A DNA stretch of 64,000 nt from Pontibacter vulgaris. GTDB lineage: Bacteria; Bacteroidota; Bacteroidia; Cytophagales; Hymenobacteraceae. Numbering within the stretch: the first letter of the stretch is position 1; each line of letters begins with the position of its first letter. Under the pieces are notes generated by a model that was given only the letters and a program-made list of their open reading frames with translations, searched no databases and had not been told where the DNA came from. Of this stretch, positions 8,927 to 17,649 are shown one piece after another. A program made the position numbers and the translations under genes. The stretch covers positions 558,001 through 622,000 of the forward strand of contig NZ_JAJVDH010000003.1 in NCBI RefSeq assembly GCF_022758145.1, given 5' to 3'.

Positions 8927-10321
8927 ATGAATTACAAACAGCATACCATTCAGGGTCCGGTTACAGTATCGGGCATTGGCTTGCACACAGGCGTGGTTTC
9001 TAACATGACCTTTAAACCTGCGCCTGCTAACCATGGCTATAAGTTTCAGCGCATTGACCTACCGGGTCAGCCGATTGTAAACGCTGACGTTGATAATGTG
9101 GTGGATCTTTCGCGCGGCACTACCATTGAACAAAATGGCGCGCGCGTAAATACAGTAGAGCACACGCTGGCAGCCCTAGTTGGTTTGCAGATTGATAACG
9201 TACTTATTGAGCTTGATGGCCCGGAGCCTCCGATTATGGATGGTTCATCTATCGAGTTTGCAAAAGCATTGCTTGAAGTTGGTTTACAGGAGCAGAACGC
9301 GCTACGTAACTACTTTGAGATTACAGAAGGCCTTAGCTATAAAGATGAGCAACGTGGCGTAGAGATTGCGGCTTTGCCTTTGGATGACTACCGTCTGACG
9401 GTAATGGTAGACTATAATTCACCTGTACTTGGTAGCCAGCATGCATCTATAACAGACTTTAACCAGTTTGTTGATGAGATTGCCCCTTGCCGTACTTTCT
9501 GCTTTTTGCACGAACTGGAGGCACTTTTTAAGCAAAACCTTATCAAAGGCGGCAACCTGAGTAATGCTATAGTTATAGTAGACCGTGTAGTGGAAGATGA
9601 TGAGCTTTCTTACCTATCTGAATTGCTTAATAAGCCAAAGGTAGAGGTTAAGGAAGAAGGAATCCTGAACAACACTGAGCTGCGCTTTAAAAATGAGCCG
9701 GCACGCCACAAGCTTCTTGACCTTCTGGGCGACCTTGCCCTGATCGGAAGGCCAATAAAAGGCCAGATACTGGCTGCACGCCCGGGCCATGCGGCAAACA
9801 TTGCTTTTGCCAAGCGTGTAAAAAAACTGATACAGGAAGCTTCTATCAAGAATGTACCAACTTACGACCCTAAGAAGCCACCGGTAATGGATATCAACCA
9901 GATTTCGGCTACGTTGCCGCACCGTTATCCATTCCTGCTGATCGATAAAATCATCCACTTAGACGAAACCACAGTAACGGGCGTTAAGAACGTGACTATG
10001 AATGAGCCTTTCTTCCAGGGCCACTTCCCGGGTAACCCTGTGTTGCCGGGTGTGATCCAGATCGAAGCTATGGCGCAAACAGGTGGTATACTTGTATTAA
10101 ATACAGTAGAAAATCCGGAAGATTACTGGACATACTTCTTAGGAGTAGACAGATGCCGCTTTAAGCGCAAAGTAATTCCTGGAGATACTATTATTTTTAA
10201 ATGTGAACTGTTGGCTCCCATAAAACGTGGAATCGCCAAAATGTCAGGACAGGCTTTTGTTAATGGCCAACTGGTAATGGAAGCGGAAATGTCGGCAAGT
10301 ATAGTAAAGAAAAACGCATGA
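8927..10321 (+). CDS. lpxC-fabZ: Fused LpxC deacetylase / FabZ dehydratase
   Basis: 464 residues carrying two enzymes. Residues 1 to about 305 are LpxC, the zinc deacetylase that commits UDP-3-O-acyl-GlcNAc to lipid A; zinc-ligand candidates are the histidine in VEHTLAAL and the H...D pair in ARHKLLDLLGD. Residues from about 328 onward are FabZ, the 3-hydroxyacyl-ACP dehydratase of fatty acid elongation, with LPHRYPFLLID and GHFPGNPVLPG followed by IEAMAQ. The fusion is characteristic of Bacteroidota and balances use of hydroxyacyl-ACP between lipid A and fatty acid synthesis. The stop overlaps the lpxA start by 4 bases. Confidence 0.96.
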   Translation: MNYKQHTIQGPVTVSGIGLHTGVVSNMTFKPAPANHGYKFQRIDLPGQPIVNADVDNVVDLSRGTTIEQNGARVNTVEHTLAALVGLQIDNVLIELDGPEPPIMDGSSIEFAKALLEVGLQEQNALRNYFEITEGLSYKDEQRGVEIAALPLDDYRLTVMVDYNSPVLGSQHASITDFNQFVDEIAPCRTFCFLHELEALFKQNLIKGGNLSNAIVIVDRVVEDDELSYLSELLNKPKVEVKEEGILNNTELRFKNEPARHKLLDLLGDLALIGRPIKGQILAARPGHAANIAFAKRVKKLIQEASIKNVPTYDPKKPPVMDINQISATLPHRYPFLLIDKIIHLDETTVTGVKNVTMNEPFFQGHFPGNPVLPGVIQIEAMAQTGGILVLNTVENPEDYWTYFLGVDRCRFKRKVIPGDTIIFKCELLAPIKRGIAKMSGQAFVNGQLVMEAEMSASIVKKNA

Positions 10322-11109
10322 ACCAGCCATTAGCATACATCCACCCAGAGGCTAAAATAGCACACAATGTGGTAGTAGAGCCTTTTTCGACGATCTACAA
10401 AAACGTAGAAATTGGCGAAGGCACCTGGATAGGCCCGAACGTGACTATTATGGAAGGTGCCCGTATCGGCAAAAATTGCAAAATTTTTCCTGGTGCAGTT
10501 ATCTCCTCAGTACCACAGGACCTGAAATTTGCAGGCGAAGACACTATTGCGGTAATCGGCGATAACACGGTTATCAGGGAGTGTGTTACTATAAGCCGTG
10601 GCACCATCGATAAGCTAAAAACGGTGATAGGTAATAATTGCCTTATCATGTCGTATGCTCACGTGGCACATGACTGTGTTATTGGCAATAACTGCATCGT
10701 GGTTAATGCTGTGCAATTGGCAGGCCACGTAGAGATGGGCGATTATGCCATTATTGGTGGTTCAAGTGCTGTTCACCAGTTTGTAAAAATTGGTCCTCAT
10801 GCCATGATCTCGGGCGGATCATTGGTGCGCAAAGATGTACCGCCTTATGTAAAAGCTGCACGCGAGCCGCTTTCTTATGCAGGTGTAAACTCTATAGGTC
10901 TGCGCCGCAGAGGCTTCACCAGCGAGCAGATAAATGAGATTCAGCAGATCTACCGCATCCTGTTCATGAGTGGTTATAACAACACTGAAGCGCTGGATAA
11001 GATTGAGCTGGAGCTTTCGCCAAGCCGCGAGCGTGATGAGATCCTGAATTTCCTGCGTAACTCCGGCCGCGGTATTATTAAGAGCTACTCTTCTAAAGAT
11101 GCAAATTAA
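10318..11109 (+). CDS. lpxA: UDP-N-acetylglucosamine acyltransferase
   Basis: 263 residues, normal length. LpxA transfers a 3-hydroxyacyl chain from ACP to the 3-OH of UDP-GlcNAc, the first lipid A step. A left-handed beta helix of hexapeptide repeats fills residues 10-190, and the catalytic histidine is expected in MSYAHVAHDC. The C-terminal helical domain (GLRRRGFTSEQINEIQQIYR) is present. It overlaps lpxC-fabZ by 4 bases (ATGA) and the next gene by 11 bases, so the three are probably translated as a coupled set. Confidence 0.95.
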   Translation: MNQPLAYIHPEAKIAHNVVVEPFSTIYKNVEIGEGTWIGPNVTIMEGARIGKNCKIFPGAVISSVPQDLKFAGEDTIAVIGDNTVIRECVTISRGTIDKLKTVIGNNCLIMSYAHVAHDCVIGNNCIVVNAVQLAGHVEMGDYAIIGGSSAVHQFVKIGPHAMISGGSLVRKDVPPYVKAAREPLSYAGVNSIGLRRRGFTSEQINEIQQIYRILFMSGYNNTEALDKIELELSPSRERDEILNFLRNSGRGIIKSYSSKDAN

Positions 11110-11731
11110 CCTAAGCAACTTAGGTAAACGATACAATTACGAGTGGATTTTCCGGAACCTGAACTATACTTTAGAACCAGGTTCATCCTATGCCATACTT
11201 GGGCATAACGGATCCGGAAAATCCACTTTACTTACCATTATCTCCGGCCACAACCTGCACAGCGAAGGAAGTATAACCTATACTTTGCGAGATAAAATCA
11301 TTCCGTCAGAAGAAGTTTTCCGCTATCTGTCTATAACAGCACCTTACCTGGAGCTTGTAGAGGAATTTACCTTGCTGGAAATGCTGGATTTTCATACTAA
11401 ATTCAGGCCGCTGCGCAATAACATCAAATCCGGGGAGCTAATAGATCGGATGGGATTGCAGAAAGCTCGCAACAAGTTTGTAAAAGATTTCTCTTCGGGT
11501 ATGAAGCAACGCCTTAAATTAGGGCTGGCTATTTACTCCGACACTTCCCTGCTGCTTCTCGATGAGCCCACTACTAACCTTGACCAGGAAGGCGTAAGCT
11601 GGTACCAAGAGCATGTAGATCAAAATAAGGCGGATCGCCTTATTATTGTAGGTTCTAACATTCTGCACGAGTATAGTTTTTGCCAGCACCACCTGCGCAT
11701 TTCCGATTTTCATGTGCCTGGCAAAAAATAA
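11099..11731 (+). CDS. ABC transporter ATP-binding protein, lipid A operon
   Basis: 210 residues, a single nucleotide-binding domain with no membrane segment. Walker A is GHNGSGKST (residues 35-43), the signature is SSGMKQR near 132, and Walker B is LLLLDEPTTNLD near 151. No permease gene is adjacent, so the partner must be elsewhere. The ATG lies inside the end of lpxA with an 11-base overlap. The position suggests an envelope or lipid role, but this is inference. The sequence resembles small CcmA/Nod-type exporters in general form only. Confidence 0.85.
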   Translation: MQINLSNLGKRYNYEWIFRNLNYTLEPGSSYAILGHNGSGKSTLLTIISGHNLHSEGSITYTLRDKIIPSEEVFRYLSITAPYLELVEEFTLLEMLDFHTKFRPLRNNIKSGELIDRMGLQKARNKFVKDFSSGMKQRLKLGLAIYSDTSLLLLDEPTTNLDQEGVSWYQEHVDQNKADRLIIVGSNILHEYSFCQHHLRISDFHVPGKK

Positions 11732-11964
11732 TGCTAAAGCTCAGCGGTAATTTATCTATTTCATTATCAACTTATAGTACAGCGTTCCCTTACTGAATTT
11801 AGAAGGAACCTATAGGCGAACCTGTGCTAAGTATAAACCATACTTAGCGAGCAGCCCGCGGTTATACTTTAAGCATATACTTCGTAAAATAAAGTTTCTG
11901 TAATTATACTTTCCAAAAAGCAGCAATTTTATCAGCTATACTACCAATTTACGTACAAGCTGCC
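11732..11964. other. Intergenic DNA rich in TATACTT/AAGTATA
   Basis: Between the ABC ATPase and the YebC-family gene there are five copies of AGTATA or TATACT within about 85 bases (near 11829-11911). No open frame or hairpin with a T tail was found. Confidence 0.5.
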
Positions 11965-11972
11965 TAAATTTG
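11965..11972 (+). promoter_or_regulatory. Putative -7 box before the YebC-family gene
   Basis: TAAATTTG matches TAnnTTTG. A clear -33 TTTG at the right spacing is lacking. A start site near 11979 would fall after the upstream ATG at 11970, supporting translation from the ATG at 11997. Confidence 0.35.
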
Positions 11973-11996
11973 CACATACACATAACCAGACATAAA

Positions 11997-12704
11997 ATGG
12001 GACGCGCATTTGAATTTAGGAAAGCCCGTAAGTTTAAGCGATGGGATAAAATGTCGAAGGCTTTTACCCGCCTTGGCAAAGAAATAGTAATAGCTGTTAA
12101 AGAAGGTGGACCTAATCCGGAAACAAATGCCCGCCTCCGCACGGCTATGCAAAACGCCAAAGGCGTTAACATGCCGAAAGACAGAGTAGAAGCTGCCATA
12201 AAACGTGCTTCTTCTAAAGACGAAAAAGATTACGAAGAGGTAGTATATGAAGGCTATGGCCCGCATGGTATTGCTATACTTGTAGAAACTGCTACAGATA
12301 ATATTAACCGTACCATTGCAAACATGCGCGTATACTTTTCGCGTGCAGGTGGTGCAGTAGGCAAAACTGGTTCTCTGGACTTTATTTTCACCCGCAAAGG
12401 TGTATTTAAGATCGCTGCCGAAGGTTTGGATGTGGAAGAACTGGAGTTGGAGCTAATCGACTTTGGTGCAGAAGATATTTACGAGCATGAGAACGAGATT
12501 ATTGTAGAAACTGCTTTCACTGATTTCGGCCAGATGCAAAAAGCGCTCGAAGAAAAAGGCCTGAATGTTATAAGTGCCGAATTGCAGCGCATCCCTAATA
12601 CTCGTACCGAACTTACCGAAGAGCAGGAAGAGGAAATCGAGAACCTGATTGAAAAAATAGAAGAAGACGATGACGTGCAGGCTGTATACCATAACATGGC
12701 GTAA
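11997..12704 (+). CDS. YebC/PmpR family regulatory or translation-associated protein
   Basis: 235 residues from the ATG at 11997, giving the family start MGRAFEFRKARKFKRW; the ATG at 11970 would prefix nine non-conserved residues. YebC proteins are three-domain cytoplasmic proteins. Some act as DNA-binding regulators, and recent work links others to relief of ribosome stalling, so the exact role here is open. Conserved segments include NARLRTAMQNAKG, MPKDRVEAAIKRA and YEGYGPHGIAILVE. The C-terminal 40 residues are strongly acidic (EEQEEEIENLIEKIEEDDD). It has its own terminator at 12722. Confidence 0.92.
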   Translation: MGRAFEFRKARKFKRWDKMSKAFTRLGKEIVIAVKEGGPNPETNARLRTAMQNAKGVNMPKDRVEAAIKRASSKDEKDYEEVVYEGYGPHGIAILVETATDNINRTIANMRVYFSRAGGAVGKTGSLDFIFTRKGVFKIAAEGLDVEELELELIDFGAEDIYEHENEIIVETAFTDFGQMQKALEEKGLNVISAELQRIPNTRTELTEEQEEEIENLIEKIEEDDDVQAVYHNMA

Positions 12705-12721
12705 CGGCTTTTAAAGTATAG

Positions 12722-12766
12722 AAACGGCCACCTGAAGTATAAATCTTCAGGTGGCCGTTTTTTTTT
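12722..12766 (+). terminator. Terminator after the YebC-family gene
   Basis: Perfect 16-bp stem (12722-12737 with 12745-12760), loop TATAAAT, followed by a run of T. The motif AAGTATA straddles the loop. Confidence 0.92.
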
Positions 12767-12825
12767 ATAAGGCAGCCCACTACCCGTTTTACCCGTAGTG
12801 CTAAACAACAGCAGCCTTAACCTTT

Positions 12826-13800
12826 ATGCTCCTCTATGTTCTGTTCGTACTAGGATTCATTTTGCTAATAAAAGGAGCAGACATACTTGTATCGGGTGCA
12901 ATTGCCCTTGCCAGGCATTTCCAAATTCCAGAAATAGTAGTTGGCCTGACCATTGTTTCATTTGGCACCTCCTTGCCAGAAATGGTAGTGAATATACTGG
13001 CAAGTATACAAGGTAAATCTGAACTGGCTATAGGTAATGTATTTGGCAGTAATGTGGCTAACCTGCTGCTCATACTTGGTATAACGGCATTGATCTGCCC
13101 TTTGCCAATCAGGCGGAATACAGTACTGACTGAGCTTCCATTTTCACTGATTGCTACATTGCTTGTTGGCTTTTTAGCTAATGCCGCACTATTTGATGAA
13201 CAGAACGACCAGCTCTATATCAGCCGGGTAGATGGCTTGATTTTACTATTCTTCCTGATGCTCTTTCTGGCTTACATTTATAACATTGCCCACACACACA
13301 ACGATACTTTAGTTAAAGAAGGTGAAAACGGGCAGCCTTTGATGGCTAAATGGAAGGCTATATTTTTTATACTTCTGGGAGCAGGCGGGCTGTTTATAGG
13401 AGGTAAATGGGTTGTAGACGGCGCAGTAGGGATTGCGAAAAACTTTGGCCTGAGCGAATCTTTTATAGGCTTAACCATAGTAGCAATTGGCACCTCGCTA
13501 CCTGAGCTTGTAACATCTGCACTAGCTGCCTTTCGCAAAAACATTGATATTGCAGTTGGCAACGTAGTGGGTTCTAACATTTTTAACCTGCTCTGGATAT
13601 TGGGTATAAGCGCCTTAATAAACCCGCTACCTTTTAATGTAGTAACAAATGCAGACATTGTAATGATGATATTTGCCAGTACCCTTTTGGTTATTACAAT
13701 GCCGCTGGGACGCCATAAAAATTCTATAGGCCGCCTAAGTGGCACTATTTTCCTGCTTGTTTATATTACATACTTAGCTTTTCTGGTGCAACGGGGATAA
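12826..13800 (+). CDS. Calcium/sodium antiporter, CaCA family
   Basis: 324 residues, about ten membrane helices in two inverted halves. Each half carries an alpha repeat: GTSLPEMVVN with GNVFGSN in the first (from about residue 47) and GTSLPELVTS with GNVVGSN in the second (from about residue 223). These acidic repeats form the cation site. The closest named type is the YrbG-like K+-dependent exchanger family, which extrudes Ca2+ in exchange for Na+. It is a single gene between the YebC terminator and a gene relic. Substrate specificity is inferred from the family. Confidence 0.9.
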   Translation: MLLYVLFVLGFILLIKGADILVSGAIALARHFQIPEIVVGLTIVSFGTSLPEMVVNILASIQGKSELAIGNVFGSNVANLLLILGITALICPLPIRRNTVLTELPFSLIATLLVGFLANAALFDEQNDQLYISRVDGLILLFFLMLFLAYIYNIAHTHNDTLVKEGENGQPLMAKWKAIFFILLGAGGLFIGGKWVVDGAVGIAKNFGLSESFIGLTIVAIGTSLPELVTSALAAFRKNIDIAVGNVVGSNIFNLLWILGISALINPLPFNVVTNADIVMMIFASTLLVITMPLGRHKNSIGRLSGTIFLLVYITYLAFLVQRG

Positions 13801-13829
13801 AGTACATCACTGCTTAATAAACAAAGGGT

Positions 13830-14043
13830 ATAGTTTGGCTTCTGAATCATCAAGAAAATAAGGGCATCAAAGTAGGCAGGAATAAAAGCAGGCACATACT
13901 TGCCAAACTGCTCATACCTGAGGTCGTAAACAACACCAATCGTATCGAGCGCTAAGTACTTTTGCAGTTCGTAAAACTCCCGCAGGTCTTTGCTAAGTAT
14001 GATCTTAACATCGGTGCTGAGCTGGTGTAACATAGCTTCCCAG
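13830..14043 (-). pseudogene. 3' fragment of an erythromycin-esterase-family gene
   Basis: Read on the minus strand, this stretch encodes WEAMLHQLSTD, then IILSKDL, ELQK, IGVVYD and YEQFG, matching in order the intact gene at 28942-30222 (its region 29002-29215). Over the best 63 bases (13981-14043) only three differ; further along identity falls markedly. Homology stops abruptly upstream of the tryptophan codon, where a stop codon follows one codon later, and the downstream end is frame-worn. About 70 of 426 codons remain, so it is a dead copy. An ATG gives a 90-residue open frame, but it has no N-terminal catalytic half. Confidence 0.85.
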
Positions 14044-14461
14044 ATTTATTATTCAAAATCCTTCAGCTCTTCATAATCCAGGCCACTATGTCAGATTCCA
14101 CAACACTTTAATTTTCCTAAAGACCAGCGATATCAGGTAATAAAGCAAGGCTAAACATTACACCATAAATAGCTATGGATAAACTACTTAGGCATATTTA
14201 ATTTTAAGTGACGTAGTTATGACGTAGTCAAAAAGTAGCTATGATGTGGCTACTTTTTGTTATGCTTCAGCCTAATTAGAGTAAAATTATATCACATAGC
14301 AGTGGACCTATACTTCAACTAAACTTTAGTCATTGATTTCTCAAAACAGTCGCATAAAAACCGCTCCTAAATTCCGATTATATAAGTTACTTATTTTTTA
14401 AAACCTCTAGTTCTTAAGCCTGTAAAATGAGTTTTACTTCTAACCTAACCAACACCTTCTT
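14044..14461. other. Leader region of the PUL
   Basis: 418 bases without a gene. A hairpin with 10-bp arms, 14230-14239 and 14249-14258 (AAAAAGTAGC and its complement), is followed by TTTTGTT and looks like a terminator. Between it and susC the DNA is A/T-rich and must hold the susC promoter, but no clear TTTG/TAnnTTTG pair was found, as expected if transcription needs the regulator at 25807. Confidence 0.5.
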
Positions 14462-17400
14462 ATGAGAAAATATTTATACTCAGCTGTGGGCTGTCTTTCC
14501 ATGGTTGTCAGCATCCAAGCTTCTACCTATGCGGGCAATCCTGGCAAAGTAAAGTTCACAAAAGAAAGGCGCTTTGCTATTACAGTAACCGGCAAAGTAA
14601 CCTCTGAAACAGGGGAGCCATTAATTGGAGCAAGTGTTTCCTTAAAGGGGACAACTATAGGTGCCATTACAGATGTAAAAGGTACATACTCTATAGAGGT
14701 ACCCGATGCAGGAGGAGTATTATTGGTCTCTTACATTGGTTATGTAACGCAGGAAGTTCCTGTTAACAACCGAACTACGCTTAATATTATACTTCAGACT
14801 GATGCGAAATCGCTCGAAGAAGTGGTAGTTATCGGTTATGGTGTGCAAAAGAAAAGCGTGGTAACGGGCGCCATTTCCAGCGTTAAATCTTCGGATCTGG
14901 AAAACCAGCAGATCACGCGCGTAGAACAAGCCCTGCAGGGCAGAACATCCGGCGTAACGGTTGCTTCAAACTCAGGTGCTCCGGGCGCCGAATCTACGGT
15001 TAGGGTAAGAGGTATTACTACCTTAAATAACAACAGTCCGCTTTATGTAGTGGACGGCGTGGTGGTAAATGGCGGTATAGATTACCTGAATCAGTCGGAT
15101 ATTGAATCCATCGAAGTACTGAAAGATGCGGCTTCTGCTGCTATTTATGGTACTCGTGGAGCCGCCGGCGTTATTTTAGTAACAACTAAAAAGGGTAAAG
15201 AAGGAAGCATCCGCTTAAACTATAATGGTTATGTTGGAACACAGGCTCCTGCAAGAAAACTTGATCTCCTGAATGCAACGGAATATGCTACGCTACGCAA
15301 CGAGGCATCTGTAGGAGGCGGTGGTGACATTGTTTATGAAGATCCTCGCTCCTTAGGCGAAGGTACGGACTGGCAGAAGTATGTTTTTAATGATAACGCC
15401 CGCATTCAAAGCCATGACCTTGCAGTAAGTGGAGGCAACAATGTTTCTACTTTCTATGCTTCTTATGGTTACCTGAACCAGGAAGGAATTGTATTAAGTG
15501 CAATTTCTAACTTTGAACGCCACAATGTAAGACTAAACTCTACTCACAAAGTAGCCAAATGGCTCACTTTAGGGCAAACACTTGGCTACTCCCATGTCAA
15601 GACCCAGGGCGGCTTTAACCCTAACACCGAGTTTGGTGGTCCGCTTAACTCTGCAATCAACCTCGACCCTATTACACCTGTTCTTATAACAGATCCGGCT
15701 ATACTGGATGACCCGAGCAGCATCTATAACAAGCAACCAGTTATACGAAATGGGCAGGGCTACCCTTATGGTATATCCACCACGGTGCAGCAGGAAATGA
15801 CTAACCCTCTAGCTTATATTCAAACGCAGTTAGGTAACTATGGCTGGTCTGATAATATAGTAGGTAATGCCTTCGCAGAAATTGAACCGCTGAAAGGGCT
15901 TAAGTTTCGTTCTACGCTGGGTGGCAAACTTGCCTATTGGGGTGGCGAAAGTTTCAGACCCATTTATTATCTGAATGCATCTACAACAAGCCAGCAAACA
16001 GCCCGAAGCCGCGACAGAAATCAGGTTATAGATTATAACATCGAGAACATCCTTTCTTACTCTAAAGAATTTGGCAGCCATAATGTTAGTGCTATGGTTG
16101 GCCAGGGTGCCTACAGAGATGGCTTAACAAGCGGGCTAAGCCTTAATTACAATGCCATTCCGGCTACTAATTTCGACGATGCTTCTTTTAACTTACCTGT
16201 GCCAACTACCAGCATTACAGCCGGTGCTTATGATGGAATCGCACATACGATCAGCTCCCTGTTTGGGCGTGTAACCTATGATTATGATGAAAAATACTTA
16301 TTTACAGGTATTATCAGAAGAGATGGATCCTCGAGATTTGGCTCTAACAATCAATACGGTTATTTCCCATCTGTTTCAGTAGGTTGGGTAACATCCAGAG
16401 AGGCTTTCTGGCCAGAAAACAAAGTAGTTGATTTCCTGAAAATAAGAGGTTCTTACGGTGTAGTAGGTAACGATAATACCGCAAACTTTGGATTTGTGCC
16501 TACAATCGGGGCTGGCAGAAACTATACCTTTGGCTACGAAGGCTATACGATAGGCTACAGCCCGAATGCGCCAGCCAACCCAGACCTTAGATGGGAAGAA
16601 ACTGCACAAACTAACATCGGTTTCGAATCAACCTTGTTTAGCAACTTCAATTTAACATTCGACTGGTTCAACAAGAAAACTTCGGGAATTTTAAGACCAC
16701 TGGAACTGCCTGGCTATGTAGGTTCTACCGGAAACCCAATGGCTAACATTGCCGACATGCAGAACAGAGGTATAGAACTGGAACTGGGTTACAACCAGAA
16801 ATTCGGAGAAGTGAACTTCGGTATCTCAGGAAATGCCTCTTATGTGAAAAATGAAATTCTTTCGCTTGAAAGCGGCAAGGATTTTACAGAAGATGGAAGC
16901 GCCAGTATCCAGACATTTAATGGCAGACTGAACCGTATGATCGTAGGCCAGCCTTTTGGTGCTTTCTACGGCTACAAGACAAACGGTATTTTCCAGAATG
17001 AGGAAGAAGTTGCCAGCTACGTTAATTCAGCCGGCCAGAAAATACAGCCCAATGCCGTGCCTGGCGATTTCCGCTGGGTTGACCTGAACGACGATGGCCA
17101 GATAAATGATGACGACCGAATGGTTCTTGGTAAGCCACTACCCGACTGGACCTTTGGTGTAACTATGACTGCTTCCTGGAAAAACTTTGACCTGCTTATG
17201 TTTGGTCAGGGTGTTACAGGTAACAAAATCTTCCAGGGATTACGTCGTCTGGAAATAACTAATGCGAACTGGCAGTCCAATGCTTTAGGCCGCTGGACGG
17301 GCGAAGGCTCTACAAACGAGTATCCAAGGCTCTCTACCAACGACCCTAACAGGAACTTCTCAAATCCTTCAGACTTCTACTTAGAAGATGGTGATTATTT

Positions 17401-17620
17401 CCGAATCAAAACCTTACAGATCGGTTATACACTGCCAAGCTCTCTAACTAATAAAGTTTCCGTTCAGAAAGCCCGCTTTTATGTAAGCAGCAACAACCTG
17501 GTAACCTTCACAAACTATACCGGCTACGACCCTGAAATAGGCGGCAGCATTATGGGTATAGACCGTGCATTTTACCCGCAGGCGCGCTCATTTATGGTTG
17601 GTGTAAATGTAGGTTTTTAG
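14462..17620 (+). CDS. SusC/RagA-type TonB-dependent outer membrane transporter
   Basis: 1052 residues. A signal peptide (about 1-25) is followed by a carboxypeptidase-regulatory-like domain (about 42-115), the SusC signature EEVVVIGYG near residue 120, a plug domain to about 240, and a large beta barrel ending in an aromatic residue (GVNVGF). SusC proteins import oligosaccharides through the outer membrane using TonB energy, with SusD as a lid. No STN domain is present, so direct anti-sigma signalling is unlikely. It is the first gene of the PUL and is followed 29 bases later by susD. The neighbouring GH16, GH30 and GH3 genes point to a beta-glucan substrate. Confidence 0.95.
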   Translation: MRKYLYSAVGCLSMVVSIQASTYAGNPGKVKFTKERRFAITVTGKVTSETGEPLIGASVSLKGTTIGAITDVKGTYSIEVPDAGGVLLVSYIGYVTQEVPVNNRTTLNIILQTDAKSLEEVVVIGYGVQKKSVVTGAISSVKSSDLENQQITRVEQALQGRTSGVTVASNSGAPGAESTVRVRGITTLNNNSPLYVVDGVVVNGGIDYLNQSDIESIEVLKDAASAAIYGTRGAAGVILVTTKKGKEGSIRLNYNGYVGTQAPARKLDLLNATEYATLRNEASVGGGGDIVYEDPRSLGEGTDWQKYVFNDNARIQSHDLAVSGGNNVSTFYASYGYLNQEGIVLSAISNFERHNVRLNSTHKVAKWLTLGQTLGYSHVKTQGGFNPNTEFGGPLNSAINLDPITPVLITDPAILDDPSSIYNKQPVIRNGQGYPYGISTTVQQEMTNPLAYIQTQLGNYGWSDNIVGNAFAEIEPLKGLKFRSTLGGKLAYWGGESFRPIYYLNASTTSQQTARSRDRNQVIDYNIENILSYSKEFGSHNVSAMVGQGAYRDGLTSGLSLNYNAIPATNFDDASFNLPVPTTSITAGAYDGIAHTISSLFGRVTYDYDEKYLFTGIIRRDGSSRFGSNNQYGYFPSVSVGWVTSREAFWPENKVVDFLKIRGSYGVVGNDNTANFGFVPTIGAGRNYTFGYEGYTIGYSPNAPANPDLRWEETAQTNIGFESTLFSNFNLTFDWFNKKTSGILRPLELPGYVGSTGNPMANIADMQNRGIELELGYNQKFGEVNFGISGNASYVKNEILSLESGKDFTEDGSASIQTFNGRLNRMIVGQPFGAFYGYKTNGIFQNEEEVASYVNSAGQKIQPNAVPGDFRWVDLNDDGQINDDDRMVLGKPLPDWTFGVTMTASWKNFDLLMFGQGVTGNKIFQGLRRLEITNANWQSNALGRWTGEGSTNEYPRLSTNDPNRNFSNPSDFYLEDGDYFRIKTLQIGYTLPSSLTNKVSVQKARFYVSSNNLVTFTNYTGYDPEIGGSIMGIDRAFYPQARSFMVGVNVGF

Positions 17621-17649
17621 TAGGTAGGTATTCTTAAATAAAAAGAAAG

